The position numbers and the translations under genes were made by a program. From Seminavis robusta (Eukaryota > Bacillariophyta > Bacillariophyceae > Naviculales > Naviculaceae), in assembly GCA_903772945.1 (NCBI GenBank), contig CAICTM010001594.1:1-26199 (forward strand): 26,199 bases of DNA. Reading direction: 5' to 3'. The notes under the pieces were generated by a model. That model did no database searches, was not told the DNA's origin, and saw nothing but the letters and a program-made list of their open reading frames with translations. Within the stretch, counting starts at the first letter, position 1, and every line of letters starts with the position of its first letter. Positions 7,555 to 16,386 of this stretch are shown here, one piece after another.

Positions 7555-9204
7555 TCAAACATCAATCCCCGCCGCCGCTAGCGCTTCCCTTACCCACACT
7601 GGAATGTCTTGACCTCCACTATTATTCTTTTCGGCCCCGCCACGAAACTGATCGTGGACAAAGTCCCGTGCAAAGGCATCAAATTTGTCTTGCAGTATGG
7701 CTTGTCGCATTTGCCGCACCAACGACATCATGTAGGCAATGTTATGCTGCGTCAGCAGTTGAATGGCCAGCGGATGCTCCGTCTTGAGTAAGCGATGCAG
7801 TCGAGCCCGCGATACTTTGTGGACACCAGCACAAGCTTGACAGGGACATCCTTCTTGCAGGACGTTATGGTCAGTGGCACAGTCATGACTCTTGAGCCGC
7901 AACGTCCCTGGCGTCGGACCCGGAACCAACGCCACTCCAAATCGAGCGGTTCGTGTCGGATAGACACAATCGTACATGTCCACTCCCAGTGCCGAACAAA
8001 CGACGAGATCGAGTGGATATCCCACACCCATCAAATAGCGCGGTTTGTTGTCGGGTAATGCCTTGCAGCATTGATCCACCACTCTCCAAAAATCATCTTT
8101 GGATTCTCCACCGGCCAATCCACCAATGGCATATCCCGGTGCATTGGCAATGCCGTCCAATTCGCGTCGTCGAAATCCCGCCAAACACCGTTCGCGCAAT
8201 CCACCCGGCGATGTATCCAAGCCTCCTTGGACAATGGGAAAGAGGTTTTGACAGTGGGACTTTTGATGCGCCTGCAAGCAGCGATCGTACCATCGCAACG
8301 TCCGGTATGTGGCCATTTCAAAACGATCCGCATCGACTTCGACACTGGAAACAACATCGTCCAGTGCCATGATGATATTGGCTCCAATCTCATTTTGATA
8401 CCTTATCGAATCTTCTGGTTTGAGTAGCATCATTCGTTTATCTTTGTTGTTGTTGTCCTCCTCTGAAACATTAGTATCATCTGTAGGTGCTTCATCTTGA
8501 ATTGTCGTTGTTGTCGAATTTTTCTTGCCATAATATCGCTTGCCGTGATCTCCTTTTTGGGGGTGCAGAAATGGATTCTCAAAGGTCACTCCCTCCTCAG
8601 TGACTTGCGACAACTTGGCCAAGGATACCATTTGAAATCCGCCCGAATCGGTCAGTAGATTGAAATTGTATTCCTTGCTTGTCTCATTGTTAATATTATT
8701 TCCCATGAAACAATGAAGTCCGCCAAATTCATCCAATAATTCCGTGCCGGGTTGGAGTGCCATATGATACGTATTGGCCAGAATAATGGGACACGATAGG
8801 GCCGGATCAGTGGTGAGTTCGTGCATGGAAAGACCCTTGAGACATCCCTTGGTACCGACGGGCATGAAAATGGGAGTTGGCACGGGCCTGGTGGTTTGAC
8901 CCTTGTGAGGCTTCAAGTGAATCGTACAGGCTCGAGCACGGCCACTCACGGCGTGTATGTAATGGCACAGCGCCGGAGAGGAATCGTCAAAGACGGGAGG
9001 GGTGTCCACGGGAACGGTCGAAACAGGGGGTGCCGGAGTATTATCATTGTCGGAAATGTATGGGAAACACTTGCCCCATCGAATGGGCCGCGAAAAATCC
9101 ACATTCTTCAACTCATCTGGAAGCCGTGAGAAATCATGGGGCTCTTCGACGCGTTGCTTCTTGGGGACAGGACCCTCTGCCTTCTCCTCCTCGTTTCCTC
9201 CCAT
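7555..9204 (-). CDS. QTRT1: Queuine tRNA-ribosyltransferase catalytic subunit (TGT)
   Basis: A 549-residue protein starting at ATG 9204. It exchanges guanine-34 for queuine in the wobble position of GUN-anticodon tRNAs. Family motifs appear in order: PTPIFMPVGTKG, ILANTYHMALQPG, TDSGGFQMVSL with catalytic Asp186, LLKPEDSIRYQ, FPIVQGGLD, YAIGGLAGGE, RYLMGVGYP, and YDCVYPTRTAR with the nucleophile Asp412. A zinc site follows with Cys453, Cys455, Cys458 and a His in LLTQHN (His487). Two features differ from textbook TGTs: an N-terminal extension of roughly 90 residues, and a Thr/Asp/Asn-rich insert of about 45 residues between EEGVTFENPF and the LLKPEDS helix. There is also a three-residue insert within the zinc site. 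In eukaryotes this subunit pairs with QTRT2, which is not in the window. The gene is divergent from the glycosyltransferase at 9651. Confidence 0.95.
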   Translation of the reverse strand: MGGNEEEKAEGPVPKKQRVEEPHDFSRLPDELKNVDFSRPIRWGKCFPYISDNDNTPAPPVSTVPVDTPPVFDDSSPALCHYIHAVSGRARACTIHLKPHKGQTTRPVPTPIFMPVGTKGCLKGLSMHELTTDPALSCPIILANTYHMALQPGTELLDEFGGLHCFMGNNINNETSKEYNFNLLTDSGGFQMVSLAKLSQVTEEGVTFENPFLHPQKGDHGKRYYGKKNSTTTTIQDEAPTDDTNVSEEDNNNKDKRMMLLKPEDSIRYQNEIGANIIMALDDVVSSVEVDADRFEMATYRTLRWYDRCLQAHQKSHCQNLFPIVQGGLDTSPGGLRERCLAGFRRRELDGIANAPGYAIGGLAGGESKDDFWRVVDQCCKALPDNKPRYLMGVGYPLDLVVCSALGVDMYDCVYPTRTARFGVALVPGPTPGTLRLKSHDCATDHNVLQEGCPCQACAGVHKVSRARLHRLLKTEHPLAIQLLTQHNIAYMMSLVRQMRQAILQDKFDAFARDFVHDQFRGGAEKNNSGGQDIPVWVREALAAAGIDV

Positions 9205-9650
9205 GCTTCCTTGGTCTCTATCTTATGCTTGGCTTGGTTGTTTACGGTGTTGGGGTTGTGGAATGGATGGTGGTGGGGATTGGAGTGTTCAGACGTGCAT
9301 TGCAAAAAGATTTGGGAAAAAAGATTCCTTTTCTTAGGTACCACTTTACGGTACGGTACTGAAAAGGCTTAATCAGTTTCAATCCATAAAACTGACCTCA
9401 CAAATTCATTCCACCCGCATCTGGCAGGAAAGCCAAGCAACTGGCAAAGGAACAATGATCTACATTTCTTTGCAGGGTCCTGCCCACCCTTGGGAGCAGA
9501 CATATTACTAGCTACCAGAAGTTGAGAGAAGAGGGCTCTCTTTCCTAGTATAAGTTAGTTGGCGTTGCCATACTAGCCAGAGCTACCGTACGATATTGTC
9601 GCAAAAGCAGATTGAATAGTCCGATTAGAAATAAGTGAGAAACAACAAAC
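9205..9650. promoter_or_regulatory. Divergent promoter region between TGT and the GT47-like gene
   Basis: The 446 bases separate two start codons facing apart, so both promoters should lie here. Short GGTACC/GTACGGTAC motifs occur at about 9337-9358. No TATA box is assigned with confidence. Confidence 0.45.
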
Positions 9651-10934
9651 ATGAGAGACCACGTCGAGATGTGGGCCCTGCTGGGGTTTTCGTTGCTCAA
9701 TATCAGCTATCTGAGAGCACCGAGTGTGCTGCATCAATGGATCGAAAGCATTGCGAGTCAAAATTCCCGACATCTGCGAGAAAACAACATCAACCACAAA
9801 CGAGGAGCTCAGTATGAAATCACCACCACCAACTATGGCTGGAACACTCCGGCTGATTTGAACTTTAGTCGCCGCATCGTCACGAGTGAATTCTTCAATG
9901 CCACCAAGCAACATTCGCATTACAATGCATCCGCATGGGCCGACTTGGAAGCAAATCCCGATCCCAATCGAACGCTGGTAGTGTATTTGGATGTCGACTC
10001 GTGTTTTGACTTTCTCTACCCCAAATACGTCGGCAACAAGTGGTGGGTCAATGCCGAAGGAGAAGCGTGGGGACGACACAGTGGCGGCGGATACAAGAAA
10101 CCCATTCAACAATCGTGTCAGTACATTTGGCGGGCGGCACAATCCCCAGCGCTGACGGCCAACCCCAAGTCTCGATTGGTGGTACTCAATTGTTTTGGTT
10201 TTCGCAAGGACAATCTCAAGCAAATCTGTGGCCGTCAAGACGGACAGTTTTCCAAGGACATTGTGCAAAACAACCATCAAGTCGTCTTTGCCAGTTACAG
10301 TGAAACCAAGTCTAACGCACGCCCAAATCATGACTTGGGATTGGCGCCTCCGGCCGTCAAACCGGTCGATCTCACGGCACAGGATCGAGCTGACATTGAA
10401 GATTGTCGTCCACGAAAGTTCCTCTTTTCCTTTCAAGGGAGGGGTGGATATGGACGTGAGAAACTGGCTGAAGCAGCCATTAATCATACGGATGACATGT
10501 TTGTGAGACTGGCACATCAAAAGGATTACGCAGATGATCGCATGAATAGAAACGTGGATACTCTTGGGTACCGCGAGTTGCTGCTCAACTCAACCTTTGG
10601 TGGGACGCCCAAAGGAGACTCCTTGTACTCCTATCGATTCACCGAGACAATGTCAGCAGGGACCATCCCGGTTGTGTATGCCGATGATTGGTTGCCACCA
10701 TTCAATGAACATGTTGTTCGGTGGGAAGATGCTGCAGTGTTTATTGAAGAAAAGGACGCACTCAGGACAAGAGAGATTCTAAAAGCCATTCCAAAGGAGC
10801 GTGTTTGTGAAATGCAAAAGTATGTCTTGCACGTCTATGACACCTACTTGGCCAATCGAGCAGGGTGGGTGCGGGGGCTGACCAAGGCAGCACTTGCACA
10901 AAGCAACATTACATTGAATGAGATGGATCAGTGA
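9651..10934 (+). CDS. Exostosin-like (GT47-type) glycosyltransferase
   Basis: A 427-residue protein from ATG 9651. The N-terminal hydrophobic stretch at residues 7-21 (MWALLGFSLLNISYL) suggests a signal anchor of a type II Golgi or ER protein. The middle has DVDSCFDFLYPKYVG and a long lumenal-type domain with several N-glycosylation sequons (NAS, NRT, NHT, NST, NIT). The C-terminal third is exostosin-like: RKFLFSFQGRGG, then TFGGTPKGDSLYSYRF near residues 315-330, TETMSAGTIPVVYADDWLPPF at about 331-352, and a closing helix. That pattern (GD(S)xxxxR(F)xEAxxxGxIPV) is the nucleotide-sugar-binding part of GT47 enzymes. The sugar transferred cannot be told from sequence. A role in cell-wall or extracellular polysaccharide is likely from the family. 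Confidence 0.8.
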   Translation: MRDHVEMWALLGFSLLNISYLRAPSVLHQWIESIASQNSRHLRENNINHKRGAQYEITTTNYGWNTPADLNFSRRIVTSEFFNATKQHSHYNASAWADLEANPDPNRTLVVYLDVDSCFDFLYPKYVGNKWWVNAEGEAWGRHSGGGYKKPIQQSCQYIWRAAQSPALTANPKSRLVVLNCFGFRKDNLKQICGRQDGQFSKDIVQNNHQVVFASYSETKSNARPNHDLGLAPPAVKPVDLTAQDRADIEDCRPRKFLFSFQGRGGYGREKLAEAAINHTDDMFVRLAHQKDYADDRMNRNVDTLGYRELLLNSTFGGTPKGDSLYSYRFTETMSAGTIPVVYADDWLPPFNEHVVRWEDAAVFIEEKDALRTREILKAIPKERVCEMQKYVLHVYDTYLANRAGWVRGLTKAALAQSNITLNEMDQ

Positions 10935-11168
10935 AGAGAGCAGATACATGGCCCTTCAATGAGTGCATTTGTAAATAGTAAAGAACAAGACAACAAGGAA
11001 AACCTGTAGTTGCTCCTGTTTTGCTTTGGCATCAGAGAAGCATAGACGGCTCACAAGCATATTGCAAGGGACCATTCCACAATTGAACGCATGTCTCCAT
11101 AGCTTGAGCACATTCAGCCCGACGGGGGTTCAATGAACCACCTCTTCCAACCCGACTTTCATGGTTGC
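10935..11168. other. Convergent 3' interval
   Basis: About 230 bases lie between the stops of two genes converging from opposite strands. They should hold both 3' ends. No hairpin or gene was seen. Confidence 0.4.
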
Positions 11169-13166
11169 TCAAAGCAACTTCAATGCTTTCTCTGGCCTGC
11201 GCTCCTCATCCATCCGTGTGCGCTTTCTACGTCGGGTATCGGCTCGTTTCTGCGTGGAATCTCCCGCCGCGACGCTCCATTGTGCTGGTGTTTCACGCAA
11301 GAGGCCGTAAAGGAGGCTTACATCCCCGGCGATTGGATACTCCCTTGCGTAGTATTGGCCTTCTTCGGAGCCCTCAATCACTTGTTGAAGACGCGAGACG
11401 AATTGCTCCAGCGAAAGTTGCATTTGGCGAACCTCTCCGCGGCCCAAATGATTCAGTTCCAGGTAATAGTATATACTCGAATAGCCCCATGGGCACGCTG
11501 ATGATTCAGGAGTAAAGTTCGAACCATTGCACGAGAAGTGAAGCAAGGTAGTGTTGTGATCCCCCAGTAATGCCGCTAGTCTTTCGAAGTGCTGTTTGTA
11601 GCTATTGTCGAGTTCCACATTGAGAGTTGTCAAGGTTGTGTTGGTTTTCAGTCCCTCACAGATGGAAGTCAAATCCACAGGGCAACCTGTGACATGGATC
11701 TTCAATAGGCTTGGTCTATGGTTGGAAAGTTTTGACAGAGCATCTGCCGCAACACGCCCGCAAGTCTGAAGCTGGAGGTGGTCGATTTTGAGTTCTTTCA
11801 GTGTCGGCACGTTTTCCAGTCGCCCCAAGACAACCGCAATCGAAGATTCACTCTGAAATGCAGCACCCCACATCGTCAAACAGGTCAACCGAGTGAGTCC
11901 ATAGGACAATACCTCCTGGGTTGTCAATGGATCCTCTGCCATCCATTCGCACTTGACCAAATCCATACGTTCAGGGGCACAGCGAAATAATGACACCAGC
12001 AGAGTATCATTTCCCCTCAGCACAAAATAACAGAGCTCCAAATCTTGAAGAGTCCAATTGGACTGCATGCCACGGACAAGAGCGTTCAACATCATTGCAG
12101 AACCGGTCCGGGCAGGCTCGCTCGTTCCAGCATGCAGCGCGAGTCTTTTCACGGACCTGTTCTCAGCTACAAAGGACTCAAAAGCCTTGAGTGTTTCTTC
12201 GGTGGGAATATCATCTGCCATTGTCACGTTTAGATAACCGATGGATTTATTCTTTTCCAATGCAGTGAACAAGAGTCTCAAGGCCTCCGGCTGAGGAGCT
12301 GTGCGGGTTCCCACATGGAGCGTTGCTAATTTTGCGAGTACAGCAGGGTTTGTCAACCCCAAGGCTGCGGTGATATCAAGCCCCTTTAGATTCAGGTCTC
12401 TATTCCACCCAAGGTCCACGAATCTGCTTGCCAGATAAGGAATGGCTCTGTGGACATTTTTCTCTACTGCCAGCATGAACACAGTTGTCATGAGATTATG
12501 CGACCTGATGCCTGCGCTGAATGGGCCAATCAGTAGGGTCAAAACTTCTTGGATGGATTCTTCATTGTTGTTGCTCAATAGATTGTCTTGATCATTTTTA
12601 TCCTGTGCCCAGCATCGCAGGACAAAGTGATGGATGGGCAAGCGGTTCAATTGGTCGGGTAGATTGTGCCGAGTTGTGCGCTGAATGTTATAGGGTGTTT
12701 CATATTGCACAAGGAGAGAAATTATTTCCTTTGATGTTCGAGGAGAAATGCAGGCAACGTGGAGAGGATTGATTTCCTTATTTCGGTTGGTAACAGCTTG
12801 ACGTTGATCCAAGTTCTGCTTTCGGTAGATCGACTTGATCGACGCAAGATCCCCCCCTGCGAAAATTAAGTGACAAAGTGGAGACAGACTCAAGTTCATC
12901 CTCCTGCCACTTCTAGTTTTACCAACGTAATCATACTTGTTCCAACCAGCGGGCCTCCATGGAAAGGAAAAGAGAGTCTCCCTCAAGCTGTCGTGTGATT
13001 CGAGAATCTTGAGGAATCGCCGAACCAACTCTTTGTTCCGGCCCCACTCAATGCTTGAAGCAAATATACTGGAGAGCTCTTCTGAAGCATCTCTTTTGGT
13101 GGAAGGTACTTGCCAATCGTCTTCACCATGACTGGTGTTGCTATTTCCAACAGAGATTTGGTTCAT
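11169..13166 (-). CDS. Ankyrin/LRR-like repeat protein with basic C-terminus
   Basis: The protein has 665 residues from ATG 13166. The frame is open for 17 more codons upstream but that extension starts with GTG. The N-terminal third shows ankyrin-like helices (INPLHVACISPRTSKEIISLLVQY at about residues 130-155, then LNRLPIHHFVLRCW). From about residue 280 to 550 there are irregular leucine-rich repeats of the ribonuclease-inhibitor kind (SIGYLNVTM, SVKRLALHA, TLQDLELCYF, TLKELKIDHLQL, TLTTLNVEL). The phrase YYYLELNHLGRGEVR near residue 585 resembles a conserved tail found in expanded diatom protein families; that is from memory. The C-terminus is Arg/Lys-rich (TRRRKRTRMDEERRP) and could be a nuclear localisation signal. 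No enzyme motif is visible; protein-protein interaction is the likely role. It is divergent from the small gene at 13547. Confidence 0.7.
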   Translation of the reverse strand: MNQISVGNSNTSHGEDDWQVPSTKRDASEELSSIFASSIEWGRNKELVRRFLKILESHDSLRETLFSFPWRPAGWNKYDYVGKTRSGRRMNLSLSPLCHLIFAGGDLASIKSIYRKQNLDQRQAVTNRNKEINPLHVACISPRTSKEIISLLVQYETPYNIQRTTRHNLPDQLNRLPIHHFVLRCWAQDKNDQDNLLSNNNEESIQEVLTLLIGPFSAGIRSHNLMTTVFMLAVEKNVHRAIPYLASRFVDLGWNRDLNLKGLDITAALGLTNPAVLAKLATLHVGTRTAPQPEALRLLFTALEKNKSIGYLNVTMADDIPTEETLKAFESFVAENRSVKRLALHAGTSEPARTGSAMMLNALVRGMQSNWTLQDLELCYFVLRGNDTLLVSLFRCAPERMDLVKCEWMAEDPLTTQEVLSYGLTRLTCLTMWGAAFQSESSIAVVLGRLENVPTLKELKIDHLQLQTCGRVAADALSKLSNHRPSLLKIHVTGCPVDLTSICEGLKTNTTLTTLNVELDNSYKQHFERLAALLGDHNTTLLHFSCNGSNFTPESSACPWGYSSIYYYLELNHLGRGEVRQMQLSLEQFVSRLQQVIEGSEEGQYYAREYPIAGDVSLLYGLLRETPAQWSVAAGDSTQKRADTRRRKRTRMDEERRPEKALKLL

Positions 13167-13546
13167 CTTGTTGTTGTTGGAACCACAAACGGGATGTTGG
13201 CTGGTGGCTGGTGGCACGTTGGCCCGAAGTCGATGGTGATGTTCTGTCAGTTATCCACACCGTGGTCCGTGGAACGTGGAGGACGAAAATTTCATTGCGG
13301 TACCCAATGTACTACATCGTTGTACCCTGCTAATGTGCTGTGTTCTGGCGTATCCTAGGTGCCTCAACCAGCTGGAATGACCAAATAGATGCACATCCCT
13401 TGCCGTTGCTCATTTTCTGTCTGTGGAACCAAACAAGCGAAAGAAGGTGAGCCTTCGCCTCGTTTTCATTGACTGTGGTGTGTCGGCTCCAGCTATTGAA
13501 GGAACTCAGTTGCCAAGGGTTTGAAACCCAGACAAACCCTCCAGAA
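13167..13546. promoter_or_regulatory. Divergent promoter region
   Basis: 380 bases separate the start codons of the ankyrin/LRR-like gene and the coiled-coil gene, so both promoters probably lie here. Non-ATG open extensions of both genes run into it. No specific element was identified. Confidence 0.4.
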
Positions 13547-14191
13547 ATGGATTCACAATCTTCAGAGAAAGTTGCTGAAGCAGCAATGAACCTAGTTCAG
13601 GCTGTGACATCCACAGTTGGAGCATCGCAACTATCGTTGCAAAACACCACCAATCAGCACCTTGCCGATGTGAAGAAGACCCTTGGGACTCTTCAGGATG
13701 GCATGGCAACTGAATCCAAGTCTGTAATGAAGGCCATCGAGGAGCTAGGAAGCAAAACTAGCTCACTCGAGAAAGCCGTCACCGAGGAAGCCAAAGCAGT
13801 TTGTGAAGCAGACAAGATGCGGCGCCTTGAGTTTGCCCTTCAGAACATATCGATTGTTGCCAAAGACTTCATAATCAAATATGCACAAGACAATGGGCAA
13901 CCTTCTTCAGGCTACCACAGCTACAGGTACTCGTCAAGAAGCGAAAATGCAGAGACCCTCTTCAGAGATATTCTGCTAGCGTTTCGGCGGAATCTTGGAT
14001 ACTACATCACCAACTACTACAGTGTGGTACCGTCTGGCTCCTACGATGAGGGTCGTTTTAAAAGCACAATCAACCAGGAGTGGTGCAAGGCGTTTCAAGA
14101 CAAGCTTGTGCTCAAGCTTCACTCATTGCTCGGGAAGAAGCCAGTGATTACCACAGACAATGGAGGCCGTATAATCATTTCGTATGAGTAA
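13547..14191 (+). CDS. Small coiled-coil protein of unknown function, intact paralogue
   Basis: The protein has 214 residues from ATG 13547, with the longer open frame upstream starting at TTG. Residues about 8-115 are Ala/Glu/Lys-rich and helical with coiled-coil-like spacing (KVAEAAMNLVQAV, VMKAIEELGSKTSSLEKAV, EADKMRRLEFALQNI). A second part contains a Tyr/Ser-rich loop (GYHSYRYSSRSEN), then a helical segment (ETLFRDILLAFRRNLGYYI) and a conserved end (FQDKLVLKLHSLLGKKP). No signal peptide or membrane span is visible. I do not know the family. A decayed second copy at 15044-15827 shows the gene was duplicated in tandem, and the aligned parts identify which segments are conserved. Confidence 0.6.
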   Translation: MDSQSSEKVAEAAMNLVQAVTSTVGASQLSLQNTTNQHLADVKKTLGTLQDGMATESKSVMKAIEELGSKTSSLEKAVTEEAKAVCEADKMRRLEFALQNISIVAKDFIIKYAQDNGQPSSGYHSYRYSSRSENAETLFRDILLAFRRNLGYYITNYYSVVPSGSYDEGRFKSTINQEWCKAFQDKLVLKLHSLLGKKPVITTDNGGRIIISYE

Positions 14192-14214
14192 GAAGTGCGT
14201 ATGAGTAAGAAGTG
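14181..14214 (+). repeat. Perfect 17-bp tandem duplication over the stop codon
   Basis: CGTATGAGTAAGAAGTG occurs at 14181-14197 and again at 14198-14214 without any gap. The first copy contains the stop codon (TAA, 14189-14191) of the preceding gene. This looks like replication slippage. Confidence 0.9.
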
Positions 14215-15043
14215 CGAGGGCCTCCAGCATCAGGATCTTCCTGTTTCTGAATAGACGATACCAGTAACCGTTTTGTTGTGCAGTGCCTATCGAGTGGACA
14301 GTCATTACTTTTGAGGCAATGACAATGCAGCACTTTCAGTTTGTGACGATCAAGTTTATTCTACATGTAATCAATCAACTAGCTAGTTGTAAAGTGCAGA
14401 TTCTGCATTGGTTGGTTGGTTAACTTGCCTCCGGTTTTGACAGGGTTGGATAACACAGGATGCCGAAACAGAGCCCATCCATTGCATTGCCGCCACCTAG
14501 GACCGGCTACTACATCCATTGCATACCAGTCACTTTCACTTTCCTGGAAGATCCTGATGTTGCGGCACTCCCAGGCGAGTGTACTATACCTTTCCATCTT
14601 GTGCCAACCTTGTTGAGCCTCGAGGCGACTGGTGCAAGATAAACATCCACGCCGTGGAACGTAGAAGAGTTTTGTACCGTGCTGCTGATTCGATCCTCAA
14701 CTTTCTCGCACGTGGAGTGGAATCAGAACAAGAGCGCTCAAGAGAGAGTGACGAGTCGAGCCAGCTGCCGAGCGTTGCCCACTCTCACTGTTTTCCCACT
14801 GATTGCCAGCTTGAAATTCAAAAATGCATTCAGGTTTTCGTGCACCGTTGCTCAGCTTTGTGCTGGAAGTGCTCGTAACAAATCTTGAAAGGATGGGAAT
14901 GTTGTACTAGTAAATCAGTCAAAAGGTAAGAGCAGAGACGTGAAAAGCGATTCTGAGAGCATTTCTTCGGCAGCATTGTGTGTACCGGTATTTCTCAGGT
15001 CATTCTCAGGTACCAGTTTCTGCAGCACGGCAGTCTTCACAGG
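14215..15043. other. Intergenic region between the tandem paralogues
   Basis: About 830 bases separate the intact and decayed copies. Only short frames of 60-99 codons occur, none recognisable. It probably contains the 3' end of the first copy and the former promoter of the second. Confidence 0.4.
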
Positions 15044-15827
15044 ACGGATCCAAATTCTATCCGTACCGAAAAGATCGCGCGAGCGGCTGCAAACTTGGTT
15101 CGTGCTGTTGGGTCTCTGTCTTTGGTTGGCTCGAAGCATTTATCGTCGCAAGCAACAACCAATGAACACCTGGCTAGCAGCAACGAGCATCTGGTTGACG
15201 TGAATGCTGGCCTCGAGACTGTCAGCCACCATGTGGAGGGTGGCAAGCAAGCGTTGCTCGACGCTGTGAAGGAACTATCAAATAAGGTTGAGAATCTTGA
15301 GAAGAGCAATCGAGAGGAAAGCAGAAAGCTCCAGTTGTGCGTTCATCAGGAGTTCAAATCCTCGCGTGAAGCCGCTGCAGAAGCCGACAAGATCAGGCGA
15401 ATTGAGTTTGGACTTCACAACATTGAGCTGACACGACTATTCTATCCGGGGATAATTGCGGGCAGAAATCCTTTTGCTGCAGATGATTTGTAAACGGGTT
15501 GATTCGAAGTGTCTGCTTATTGACATCCTCTTCAGCTTTTGGAAAGGAGATGGTTTTAATGTTGCAAAGTACGTAATCCCCACCAATAATGGAGGCCTTG
15601 CTCCTCACCAGATTTGTTAAATCCCTGATGCCAATATGAGTGAGGCGTTCGAAAGGTTTCGAGATACTGTTGTGGATAGTATTCATTCTCTACTTGGCCT
15701 GAAACCAAGAATTGAAAAATACGATGACGACCGAGTCTTCATCTATTACAGCTGCGAAGAACAGGATCCACGTGGTCTGGCCCTTTGCTCGTCGAATGTC
15801 GGGCACAGTCTCAGTGGAGCATCCTGA
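15044..15827 (+). pseudogene. Decayed tandem paralogue of the coiled-coil gene
   Basis: The sequence parallels the gene at 13547 over its length but is broken in several ways. At the position of the intact start ATGGATTC, this copy reads ACGGATCC (15044), so the start codon is lost. The first segment (AANLVRAVGS, EADKIRRIEFGLHNIE) stays open to a stop at 15491-15493. Similarity then continues in another frame from about 15507 (CLLIDILFSFW, matching LFRDILLAF of the intact copy). That frame has an in-frame stop at 15618-15620, after which it continues as SEAFERFRD...SIHSLLGLKP to 15827, past the point where the intact copy ends. Start loss, a frame change and an internal stop together indicate a pseudogene. 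An intron around 15480-15640 could explain part of this but not the missing ATG. Confidence 0.75.
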
Positions 15828-16386
15828 TCGCAACTCTGCTATTTCCATCAGAAGTCTCACCTAAGCTTACCCTTACCAGCAGCAACTTACTTGTTTTAAA
15901 CCATTGTTCCATCGTCTACTGACAGTACTAGCTAGGTGTTGTGGCCTCTTCCAGCATCAACCAGCACTACTCGAGTTCATTCAATCTCCGAGTTCCTTCC
16001 AACCCGTCTCCACGATGCATTGATCGTGGAAGTTCAATGTACAGAGCTCAGAACCAGTTCTGCCAACGTCACCACGGAACTTTGGATTCTTGGGAATTCA
16101 GAATCGTCATCCATACCGCGACGACACAATGACGCCCATCGTCCACAACCCATCATCTATCAATCTTTGTTTCATTGGCAACGGCTCTCTGTGGGTGTTG
16201 TTATCATCTCAGTGGTACGGTACCGGTGGTAGCAACAATAGAGGAAGCTTACTGTAGTAGTTTGACGGAAGCAGAGGAGAAGAGACAAGTCCAATAGAGC
16301 CACAGATGGTTCAGTAGAGTTACTGGTCTGAATATCCATAATATCTTTTTTTCTCCTGGATACCCGTGATCCATCCATCAATCAAC
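15828..16386. other. Intergenic region upstream of MetX
   Basis: About 560 bases without a convincing gene, presumably including the MetX promoter. It contains GTACGGTACCGGTGGTA at 16214-16230, one of the many ACCGGT-type palindromes of the window. Confidence 0.4.

Noticed and set aside
9573..10520. 315-codon minus-strand open frame opposite the GT47-like gene
   Set aside because: The plus strand has clear exostosin motifs; the antisense frame has no recognisable content.
13511..13530. GGGTTTGAAACCC resembling a tRNA T-arm
   Set aside because: No acceptor stem, D-arm or anticodon arm can be drawn around it. It lies in the upstream open extension of the coiled-coil gene.
14579..14878. 99-codon plus-strand frame between the two paralogues
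   Set aside because: Starts overlapping other short frames, has no recognisable content and is within chance length.
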